Source: Lucifuga dentata (taxonomy: Eukaryota; Chordata; Actinopteri; Ophidiiformes; Bythitidae). From it: a stretch of 64,000 nt of DNA. The first letter of the stretch is position 1; the number at the start of each line of letters is the position of its first letter. Under the pieces are notes generated by a model. That model did not search any database, was not told where the DNA came from, and saw nothing but the letters and a program-made list of their open reading frames with translations. The position numbers and the translations under genes are program-made. Below are positions 51,601 to 63,000 of this stretch, in pieces. The stretch lies in assembly GCA_014773175.1 (NCBI GenBank), contig VXCM01000215.1, positions 134,105 to 198,104 on the forward strand. Direction: 5' to 3'.

Positions 51601-53648
51601 GCTGATGAGTTGCCACAGCTGTGATGCTATTTAAAGTAGCCTCCCTTGTTGTCCCTGATGCCCTGCATGGCTCAGGGCATGCACCCACCCCCTTCTCGTG
51701 CAACTCCAAGAAGAAGTAGTTAAACATGACAGAGTGAAAGAAGCATCTCCAAAACACTGGCATGTCTGCTATGTACAGTGGATGTCCCTTTCCTTGCAAC
51801 TTAATTTCAAAGGTTTTGTTAAGCAGGCAGAAAATATGTTTACCCACATGAAGGCAGTGTGTCAATACTGGATACAGATAAATCCATTTTCACTATGTCT
51901 CCAAAAATCCAACTACTATGGAAAATACACCAGGACAAAACTACTGCCAAAGAGTATCAGGGAGAAACAAACAACCTTACTTTGCTTATTAAATGCTGTT
52001 TAAGGAAGAGAACTGAGCTACTGCTAATATAGCTATATTATACTATTTACCGGTATATTACAATCTCTCTTATGTCCATCTTCTGCTCTGTGTGCACTTG
52101 AGTTGATTTGTCTGAAGCTCACGAATCCAAAAATGTTTTAAGTTTTATACACAGTAACTTTACAGTAATAGTGCTGTAACAATTCTATTTGTTTTGTTTC
52201 TATTCTACCAAAATACCCCAAAAGTTTTCCATCTATTTCTATACCAGTGCGAAATGAAGTATGCCACTACGGCTCTCAGATTTCAGTTCCAGAGTTTTTG
52301 CCCTTTTGCTGGGGGTTTCCCTGAGACTCAGCCTCTCAGTGAACACAGTGAATGATTGCTGAAATTATGTAAGATTCACGGTTTGAGCTGACATTCACTT
52401 TTAACCTGTGAGTGCAAAGTGTCATTTCCAAGTGAAGGCTGCATTGTCCTAAAGTCTAATAAGGATTTTTATAAATGCCATGAGCCAACAACAATAATAA
52501 CTCCTTTTGTGAACATTGTTTCAAACATCTCCATAACATTCCTGTAGTGTTTCTGTATAGTTTCCTATAGTAGTTTGTATAATAACCTTTCTAAACTTTA
52601 CAGCTCTTTTTCACAAAGGACCAACATTTCTTTCTACCAGCGCTAAGCTGTTGTTATGGTGTGATGCCTTTTTGGTCAGTGACTCAGCAGCTGTGCATGA
52701 TTAGAGAGGACAAACTATCTCCATCATAGGTTCTATTTACATCCATCAACACAGAATGAGCCACTTTCTCGTCTTAGTTTAAAGGAAAACTCCATCATCA
52801 GTGTTTTGTTTCAGGTAATAGACACCAGCACTATAATGATTATAGGCTTATATACAGTATGACCTCAAATGTCTGACATATAGGAGTTTATTGTTGCTAT
52901 GTGCCTGTGATGAAAAGCGGTTATTGGCTTTTGACATGTTGATATGAGTTGTAACTGTCATGCATAGCAGAGTGACAGTGTAGGTTACTTTACTTGAGAA
53001 AAACAAAGGGCGCTGCTCTTAACTGATAAGTCAGGAATCCTGCTTCTAACAAGCCAACAAGCAGCCCTTTAAACAAAAGGTTCTCAGAAGCTTATACAGT
53101 GCTGACCAGGAGAGTGTCCGTATAGCAGGCAATTGATCTTTTATTTTAGTCAGCCATTACTCATGAATTTGATTGTTAGAATGTGTGTCTTGGCTTATGC
53201 TATAAACATAATTGAGACAAAATCTTACTTTGTGTGACCAAATCAGAAAAAAAGAGCTGTGGCAAAGGGCAATATAAGGAAATTAGAATGAGGATAAAGA
53301 ATTGGAGGACAAACACAAACTCAGGATTAGAAAAGAGTCAGTTTAATAAACAGCAAATAAACATGCAGCAGGTACTTCAATGACAGATGCTGCTCCAGAA
53401 CAAGTCTGCCCAAACACTTCTAATGCAAAAGAAAAAATAATAAAACAGAATAAAACTGAAGTACTGAGTTAATGAGAAGTATGTGCTGTGTTAAAATAAA
53501 ACATAGATTTGACATCTTAAATGTGATACAATAGCAGTTAAAAAAAAATATCATTATTACCGTTGCTGTAAATGTGTGGTCTATTGAATTGCACAGACAT
53601 ATTCTGTTCGCCTCTATAAACTATATGATAGTTCATATATAAACTATG
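48601..53648. other. Intergenic tab3/nexn, left part
   Basis: No supported gene. The region contains a T-rich low-complexity stretch at 49338-49437 with an N at 49415, and T/C-rich runs near 49970-50006. The 51506-51865 minus-strand frame has no family resemblance that I know. Confidence 0.5.
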
Positions 53649-53705
53649 ATAGTGTGATAACTTATCCTTTTATTATAGCAAATAAAGGATAAGTTATCAC
53701 ACTAT
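53649..53705. repeat. Perfect 22-bp inverted repeat with 13-base loop
   Basis: The left arm 53649-53670 (starting ATAGTGTGATAACTTATCC) is the exact reverse complement of 53684-53705. The loop is TATTATAGCAAAT. It lies about 400 bp upstream of the likely nexn first exon. Confidence 0.95.
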
Positions 53706-53904
53706 TTTACGTGGTAAGACTGTTGTGGAAATATTAAAGTGAACATTAAGGTCATTAAACCTCATTATTGAATCATCTGTTCTCCTTAAGGCCATAGGAT
53801 AGAGACAACTATATGGGTCGTCCTAAAAGAATAGAAGTATTTTTATATAGGCAATTATTGACATATTTGCATTTATGACTGCAGATGATCAGGAAAAGTG
53901 TGTG

Positions 53905-54137
53905 TGCGTGTGTGTGCGCGCGCGCACGCAAGGCAACAGCTGAGTCTGGCACGGCGCGCACGGAATGCGTTATCCTGTAGAAAGTAACGGTACTTTTATG
54001 GAAACCGCTCACCGACACGTAGTCAGTCGGTGCGCCGTGCGGACGCGTCTTGGATTGTCCCGCTTGGCATGCGTTTAACGAGTTCTGGTTTAAGGATTTT
54101 TTAAAGAAAATAAGAAGCACGACAGCACACTAAAGAG
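53905..54137 (+). promoter_or_regulatory. nexn: CpG-richer patch and probable nexn noncoding first exon
   Basis: This is the only CpG-dense stretch in the 8 kb upstream of nexn (GCGCGCGCGCACG, CGGCGCGCACGG, GTGCGCCGTGCGGACGCG). It is followed by AAAGAG and a GTAAAT donor at 54138. It would splice to the acceptor at 56995. The exon start is not determinable from sequence alone. Confidence 0.45.
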
Positions 54138-56995
54138 GTAAATAAACATTTTTAATATATTAATGTGGCTATTAAAGCTGTAAAACCTTTAAAATAATCT
54201 GTTGATTAGTAGTATGTGGGCAAGGTCAAAGCTATAAGAAAACTATATTCATGCTATTTCTAAATCCTGTCAGTGAAATATGCTCAATATTCCTAAATCA
54301 AGTTTTTAAATTGTAATGTTAGATGAGTTTTGTAAGAAATATTTGTTTCACAATATATGATGAGTAACATTGTTTTGTTTGTCTTATTGTTGCTGTAGAT
54401 CTACAATGATAAAATGATAAAACATTAATATGTGTTTATTTGTGGCAGATACATTTTCAAACTTTTCTGAGTCACTCATGATGATATCCTGCCAGCTCAG
54501 TACATAAGCCAGAAAAAGGACTTCTGACCTAAATGCATGGAGTCAAACATGATATGAACTTCAGATGCTATAGAAGAGCATCTTTGGATTTTATTTTTGA
54601 AAACCTTGGTTTTATGGTATCAGTATTGGACTTACAGATATTGTAAAGAAAGTTGTTTGATAGTGAAACATTACTCAGAAATGGTGAAATGGTTTCTTGT
54701 ATTGTGGCATAGAAATTCAGGCTTTGACTTATTTCAGCCACATTTGAACTTAAATCTGAATTAACAGGATTTAGAAATCAAGATATTGTTTATTTTTTAC
54801 ATTTTTAATGTCTTTATGTTGCACATAGCTAATTTATTTAATACCAACCTTAATACAAAGGTGATATTAAAGTCACTGAAGATTTTCTATAAAAGATTAT
54901 TGAGAATATATTCAGTGTCACCATATTCAGTGTTAGCAATGGACAGCAAAAGAAACATTCTCAAATAATGAAATTGGCGGGTGATGAGTACAGCTGTCAG
55001 TTTGTGCTGTTCATCTTCTGATCTTCACTCTTTCACTCAGTTTTGCAAGATTAATACCTATAAGATTAGGACCTAAACCTAAGGATATGAGGTAAATGAA
55101 CCTGTTATCACTGAAGCTTTCACTGATTTAATAACAAAGATCATGGCCGTCACATGAAATGAGGCCTTACATTCAACTTTTCTAATGATGCCACAAAACA
55201 ATTCCAGCATGTCACCATGTTTGGTCAGGTAAAAAAACATTAATATGGATGTGGACTCCTTCAAATGCTTAATCGGAGAAGCTGTATTTTGACCATCAGA
55301 CACATGTAGAGCTGCTTAGAAGACCATTGAAGCTCTGGACAGTTGAAATGTGCCTCACTTCTGAGGCCTAAAGTGGCCATAACAGTACAGTGTGGAGGAT
55401 GTGTTGACTTAAGGCTGCAAAGCAGGTGCCAAACCCAATGAGAAATTCAAAATCAAATGTAATGCTTAATGAATCTCTTCCTACTCTGTAGTACATAAGA
55501 CTGTATATCCATGATGCCTCTGTTCCAGCAGTGAATTGACCAAACTCCTTGTCATATCAGACTATGATGAGAGTTTCTAAATAAATGGTATTACCTGAAT
55601 AGAAGAGGTATTTGAGGACACTGACTAACAATGTTGGATGACTAATAGTCCATATGGACCTCATTCCTCCAGTTGTTGTGCTCTTAGTCTGGCCATTTTG
55701 TCAAGGGTCTGTGGGGCGACATATGGGTGCCAACTTGAGCTCTGTCCAACTGCCTATCACCCATCAGAAATAGCCAGGATCACATGTCCTGGATGCACAA
55801 GTGGCCTATAAATAGTGTCCAGCAAGCATCCAATATGCTCTTTCTCAGCATACTGGGTAGTGGGGCACCAAGTCAAGAAGTTACTGCCACACTTAAAGAT
55901 CCCAGCTTCAATCGAGGAAAGTTTCCCAAAGGAAAATACACGAGGAGAAGCAGAATATAGAGAATATGGAGAACTTTAGAAATGGCTATCAAACGACTGA
56001 TTAGTTAGTGTTTCACTGGACAATAACAAAGGGCAAATAAGTGAGTTTTCCATCAATAAATAGGTCATGAAGAAAGTGATTAATTTATGTTTAACAGAAA
56101 TGAATAAATGAAAACAAAATTACTCTTTATGAAAAAATAGGCCAAATTTAAATCCATCCATCCATTCTCCAATCTATTTTGTATAGCTACTAATCCTGTG
56201 CAGGGTCACAGCAGGCTGGAGTTTATTCCAGCATACTCTAGGCACAGGTAGTCACCATTTTATCACTGGGATGACACATAAATAGATAAACACTAGGTAA
56301 CACATTCACACCTTGATTTAGAGTTTCCAATTCACCTGACATGCATGTCTTTACACTGTGAGAGGAAACTGCAGCATTTAGAAATCCATGTAGACATGGT
56401 AGGCTATTTTAGATTTCTGTATATAAATTACTATAGCAAAATAAAATTTAAAAATGTGACTTTAATATGTCTATCTAGTAATGAATAACTAAATTGACAA
56501 TATAATTTGTTAATCAATTTACAATGCAATGCTATTTGGATTTAGCAACTTATTCAGTAATTCCATTTGCCGACTCTTATCATATACTTTACACTCTAGC
56601 AACTTTGCATCAACAGTACACAAACTCAAGTTCAGACACACAATGACAGTCAGTGTATTTTTTTATTTTACAAATTCATTCATTAGAAATGTAGTTAATA
56701 GCTCATCTTTTTAGTTGTTCCAGTTAAGTCAGGAAGTGGATTTCTTAAAAAAAAAAAAAGTCATTTAAGGAGCTTTTTTTTTTTTAAAAGGTCATCTGTA
56801 GTTGAAATGAAATACACAGGATATTGACTATGACGAGATGTGTCACTTTTATTTATTTATTTTTTTAACAGCACACAATGAGCAATGAATGCTTTGAAAA
56901 TCAATGACAAAACAGCCTGATTGCATTTTGCATTGGAAATGAAAAGTTACATGGATAGAAAAGAACAACATTTTAATCTTTCATTTCTTTTGCAG
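54138..56995 (+). other. Probable nexn 5' UTR intron
   Basis: AT-rich sequence with no recognised gene apart from the retroelement fragment at 56152-56345. It ends in a good polypyrimidine tract and TGCAG. Confidence 0.4.
56152..56345. mobile_element. Non-LTR retroelement 3'-end fragment (RTE/Rex3-like)
   Basis: The sequence ATCCATCCATTCTCCAATCTATTTTGTATAG-like start, CCTGTGCAGGGTCACAGCAGG, CTGGAG...ATTCCAGCA and CACATTCACACC is the familiar tail of a very common teleost LINE. It is degenerate and noncoding. Family assignment is from memory. Confidence 0.6.
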
Positions 56996-57045
56996 GAAAC
57001 ATTTTCAACAGAGCCTATTTGTCAACTTGTCACTGGGGTACAACC
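56996..57045 (+). other. nexn: nexn 5' UTR immediately before the start codon
   Basis: An acceptor (CTTTTGCAG) ends at 56995 and the first in-frame ATG is at 57046 (CAACCATGA). The upstream in-frame TTG at 57019 is not needed as a start. Confidence 0.6.
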
Positions 57046-60000
57046 ATGACTGAGGTGGCACAGGTTACGGCTGTGGTCGCCCACGACATTAATGATTTTG
57101 CAAATGAAAATGAAGAGAACACAAGTGATATGGAAAACCAGGAAGATGATATGGCAAATGAGGAAGATGATGTGATTCTCAATGAAGATGAAGTAGCCAA
57201 GAAGGAATGTGTGGAGGCATCGCACACAGAAGACAAAAACACTTCCAACATGAACAATGAAGCCAGTAATGAGACTGACAAGACACAAGTTAATGGTATG
57301 AAACACAAAGAGAAAGACACAGCCATTGAGAAAAAGAAAGAAACACAAGCTGTTAATGGTATCACAGCAGACACAAAGAAGGATGATCCACCTCTTGACA
57401 CAAACCAAGATCCAAATCAAGACCAGAATGTTTCTGATGTGACAATGAAGAAAGAGGTGAGGCAGAAATTTAAGATGAGAAGTGATAAAAAGTAGCATCA
57501 TAACTTCTCCACCTACTGCATATGTAACTTTATCATTTCATCCTTCTCCCTCATTGATCGCAGAAACTCCTCAGATCTAGGAAGCCTGTGGCCAGGAGCT
57601 ACGTGCCGAAAGTAGCCAAGGAGAAGGGGGATGTGACAAACAAGTTTACGGCCATGCAGAAGGCTAGGGAGGAGCGCAGCAGGCAGAGGAACATGGAAGA
57701 GCAGCTGAAGAGGAAGGAGCAGTACATCAAGGAAAGAGAGTGGAATCGCAGGAAGCAGCAGGTCAAAGACAGATAACCCCCACTAACCTGCAACCGTGAC
57801 CTGCATGGCATGATGAGGCATGACCAGGTGACAAAGCTGCCAGTTTGAGTCTTCTATACACCACAATTATTATTATTAGTTCAAATAATATTCCATTTGG
57901 TTTGTGCTTTACATATAATTAATGACAATTTCACCCCATAACGTACATCACTGAATTAATTAACTTACAAAATGTGATTGATCCCAGGTTGGTTTCTTGT
58001 CAAACTCTTAACACATGTTGTGTTGAAACTCACTGAACACTAATCAAGTTTTGCAAATATCCAAATATCTTTGGAAAACTCCCCCAATTTTTCAAAGATA
58101 TCAAATATAGGATATATGAACTGTAGGGAAATATGTATGAATATTGCACAGGAAAACAGGAAGCTATCATTTTTACACTTTATGTGAAAAATGATTGCTT
58201 GGATTTAAATTTTCTTTCCTTTTTTTGAATGTGATTGCTACAGAAGTACAGAAATATACATACTGTACAGTATACATACAGAATATACATTGATTTGTTC
58301 ATATTGTATGAAAGAAACACTTTTCTTACTGCCCAGATTTCAAGAATTAAAGGTTTAAGAGAAGACTTCAAGAACCACCGTGGACAAATAAAACCAGCAA
58401 TATCATGTTATGATGGCTTATCAGTGATACTCAGAGAAAACAGCCTGCTTGTGTGCAGCCGTGCGTTTGCTGTCCAGGACCAGACACCTTCACTCACCGC
58501 CTGTCTGTGCCACAACAACAAGGTCCAATCAGAAGCCACTTTACAGATCATGTGACCCAGCTCTTAGCAGGGATTAGGCCCTTGTTCTTGCTGGGACCAG
58601 CATGGCTCCTGAGTGGCAAAAGAGATGATCCCAGCTAAACTGTAACCTCACCACACTCTCTGATCCACAACAGATAAAAGAACTACTCGCTTCTAGTGAT
58701 GAGGAAGAAGAGGTGAAGCCAGCCAAGGTGGAGAAATCCTATGTACCCAAGATCACAGGTAAGACATGCTGAGGAATGGAGAGAGAGAGAGAAAACAGAC
58801 GGATATTCAATAAGCGACCTAGACAAGGATTAGATAAACACAATCAGTGTTGATGATTTGTGTCATGCTGTGGAATCCTTAGGTAGTGTGAAGGGGAAGT
58901 TTGCAGAAATGGAGAAACAAAGACAAGATCAGCAAAAGAAGAAGATGGAGGAAGAGAGGAAGAAGAGGGCTGCACAGGACAGCATGGAAAAAGCCAAAAT
59001 TCAGAAAGAACTGGCTCAGAAAGCAGCAGAGGTATGTAAACTGCAGAGATTTCCTTCATACTGGCCTTCAACAAATGGGAAATGTGGCCAGCATTGTTTA
59101 GCCCCGCCTTTCTGGTGAGAATGGCTGACTTGTATCCGTAAACATTCAGGTAATCCTCAGCTGCTATGCAGAGGAGTTATTTTAGGTGGCAATGGGAATA
59201 CAAACAGTTGGCTGAGGCTGGATATAGGTCTGAATCCACCAACAGGAGTAATGAAAAATGACCGCCATATGAACTCTAAAAGGGCCACTGACTGAGTGGA
59301 GTGTTTAGACCTGTTATACCTTCAGACTGTGCTGATCTTAAGAGTGGTTAAGCGTTACTTAATTACCTTTGTTCCAGATAGGCAATTGCCTTTTACTTCT
59401 CTGCCCTAAATCTGTCCCTGTTCAGTTCAAACACAGTCAACAAGTAAATGTTCAACAACAAAATATATAAAGTGGATATATCCTCTCCTCTGTTACTTTT
59501 CCATTCATGTTGTTATCATAATCAAAAGCCATGCAGGCAAAATTGTTGTTTGCCAAAAACAGTCCTCAATCTCCTATATTCTGAAGAGTGCCAATCCAAA
59601 AGCAGACTTATTATTTGCAGCACTCTCCAATTACAGTAACTGCAGTATTTTTAAGTACTTGTTATTTTTTGGCACACTTCATTCCTATTCTTTTGCTTGC
59701 ACTATTATATAAATTTTAAACATGTTTTGAGAGTTTTGTCAGCCTGCATAAGTCCTATTTGGCTGTGCTGTTGAGAGTTGGCTAACATCTCCTCATTAAA
59801 ACACAGAGGAAGCTTTGACTCTGTGACCCATAAACAACTGGAAAAGCACACTTACAGAGCTGTCTGCCCCACAGACACGGCCGGGTGTAGACAGCATGTG
59901 ACTGGCAACTGTTTCCCACAGTCTCAGTGACAGAATTAGCTCTGGTCCTCTTTACTGACACTGAATTAGACTCTGCTATCTTAGACTGACACCCATAGGC

Positions 60001-63000
60001 TCACTCCCTGCAAATGGTGACCATTAGGTCAACTTGGTTTCTATTCTATCCATACACTCTTATATGTTTGGGTATGTAGGTCTGGGAGTGACCTGAATTT
60101 TTTTCTCCCTCTCTCTCTGACACATTTTTTCTAAACAAACTTAAACCTTTAAACATATAGTATCTGTCTTGCCAATATGTATATTCCATAACTTGTTATT
60201 TAAAAAAAAAAACATTTACTCTGTGCCTATGTAGCACTTTGAAAAATCTTACATCTTTCAAACACCTTATAGGAAGGAGATGACACTATCTTGGTACGGG
60301 TGGTTCCAGCAAAGTCATCACGACCTCCCGGCAGAATCAAGATGAACTTTGAGGACATGGAGAAGAACCGAGAGGAGGATTTGAGGAAGAAGGCAGAGGA
60401 GGAGAAGAAGAAACGCTATGATGAAAACAGACGTTCCTTCAGGGAAGTCAAGCGACGATCTGTTATTGAACAGGTAGGAATGTGAAAAAATACATAAATA
60501 TCCAACAGCACATCAAGCATGGGTGTGACACAAAGTAATACCTCTTCATAGCAACGCTTCAGTCCCTTTGACCTTCAGTCTGTTTGAAAAAGAAGATCCG
60601 TGAGACAAATGGTTGTGAATAAATTATTCTATGAGGAAATGTGTTGTGTCCATGTCTAGACACCTGATGAGTTTGTGAATGTCTTTCTAAGGGTAGCATC
60701 TTACACTGTAGTGTACAATTGAAACCGTAAAATTAAATAAATATCATTTTTTGTTATTAGAGATTGCCTTCCATGAAATAGAATACCTTGGACTTTTTAA
60801 AACCACCTCGGAAACTTTGATGAAAATTCTTAGTCATCCAGGAAGGTAGATACATAAACTGAGTCAAGTCAACCAGGTTCAAGTTTTGTTTTTTTTTTTC
60901 ATTCTGAAACATTTCATCATTCATCCAAAGGCTTCATCAGTCAGAAATGAATGCACAGAAGGATATTAAACCTGCAGTAACTACAGTAACTATGGTGTCA
61001 AATAACACACCTACAATTCCAAATAAATAGATGATTAGAATAGAATAAATAGATTATTTAAAAAGATTTTAATAATGCATGTTGCAAAATACACTATTCA
61101 AATTTCAAACAATGAATACATTTCAAATAATACATTTCATTTTTTTAAATTTTAATGGTTCCCTGGTTTGATGCAGGACAAGTCCCCAAAATTTCTACGG
61201 AAGAGAAGACAGCAATGCCTAATCCCTGCTAATTGCTGGGTCACATGGTCCGTAAAGTGGCATATCTGTTGAGGGACAGTCTCTCTTCATGAACGTAAAT
61301 GGTGTCCTTCACCCTCCTCTCAAACCAACGATCATCTCTGTCCAAAATGTCTTGCTGTTTTCCCTTGGAAACTGATCGGAGTTGATCAGAGTTTAACCAT
61401 CTGAATTCTCACACCAATCTGGTTTTAGGATGAAGATGCGAAACCTTCAGAAAAGGAGCAGGTGACTCCTGGAAAGCTGAAGCTGACATTTGAGGAGCTG
61501 GAGAAGGAGAGGCAGGAACAGAAAAGAAAACAGGCTGAGGAGGATGCCAAACGCCGCCTGCTACAGGAGAAGAAAGTTTTTGAGGAGGCCAGGCTGGAAT
61601 TGGTAATCAAGACATCAAAACATAACATTATTACCAATAATGTTAGGTGCTTATTTTATAAAATTATTTAAGACTTGCAAGACACAGTGTCAACATGTTT
61701 TGGAGACACAATAAACATAATACACAGTGGTATATGTTACAATAGTAGAATTTTCTAAGCTTGGCTCCAGCTCAGAAAATGATGTCCTTTGGGTTTTCTT
61801 CATGAAGGCAGAATTAGTTATAAAAGAGTGAGTTTGCAACTTTAGAGCTCAATATTCTACATTTTTTCTTTATGTTATACTAACTACACAATCATCTGCT
61901 AAAAGTGATTGCATGAACAGACAATGTGGTTACATTTGGGCACAGTATAATACTGGAGAGTTTCCCATTAATTCCCAGCACTCTTAAAATCAAGAGAAAC
62001 CTTACTTTTTGCTGTACCAAGACTAACTTTACAGACAATATAAAACTTTTTTTTTGGTGTGAAAACCTTGTGTAAAAGTGTGGAAGATATCTTAATTCTC
62101 GTAAAGTATCTTCAGTTTGTATTTACTCTTAAACTGCCACATGTGTTTGAAAATTTCATGTCTTAATGGTATTTTTCTGTTCTCTAAGGGAGAAGATGAG
62201 GAGGACGCTCAGCCAGCTCAGGAAGATAAGGACGACCTCCGACCTGGAAAACTGAGGCTGAGCTTTGAGGAGCTTGAGAGGCAAAGAGTAGAAGGAATGC
62301 GTAAGAAAGCAGAAGAGGAGGCCAAGAGACGAATGGAGGAGGAAAGAAGAGCTTTTGCTGAAGCTAGGAAGAGCATGGTCCGTATTTACCTTATATGCAA
62401 GATAAATAGAATATTCAATGCAAAATAAGGAAGAGAAAAAACTCTCTTAGATGAAGTAAGTCTTTTAGAATGTAAAGAATGTCAATTTGTATACATTTGT
62501 GCTGGTAACATCATTATGATTTATATATTTAATATCCAATAGATGCCCATGACAACTTGCTTCTCTGTCCCACAAATAAGAGAAGCTTTATTTTGAAAAG
62601 TAGCACAAGAAGATCAGGCCATTTGACAGCTATCCAAAACCTGTACTGCTGTGTTCTTCCTCAGCTTGTGGATGAAGATGATGAGATGCTGATGGCCTTG
62701 CTGAACCTGGAAGGCAGTAAACCTGGGAAGATATGTGTCAGTTTTGAGGAGGTGGAGCGCCAGAGAAGAGAGGAGGAGCAGAAGAAGGCAGAGGAGGAAG
62801 CCAAGAGAAGACTGGAGGAGGAGAAGAGGCTCTTCGCTGAGGCCCGTAAAACAATGGTAAGTCAACATGAGTCAGTGACCAGAAACTACACGGCATGAAT
62901 GGATTTGAGTGATCATTGACATATCAGGACGATGTTGCTGTTTTTAAGTCTTCAGTCTGACTTAAACTGCTGCTTTCTTGAGTAGGCGACAACACAGGTT

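Noticed and set aside
51506..51865. 119-codon minus-strand frame between tab3 and nexn
   Set aside because: I see no family resemblance, no promoter or splice context, and nothing to raise it above a chance open frame.
57019..57045. Upstream TTG start extending nexn
   Set aside because: There is no ATG there. The first in-frame ATG is 57046, and the upstream bases follow a splice acceptor and look like 5' UTR.
57022..57501. 159-codon open frame antisense to nexn exon 1
   Set aside because: It is a shadow of the Asn/Glu-rich sense exon. Its hydrophobic Phe/Ile/Val composition is what the complement of GAA/AAT codons produces.
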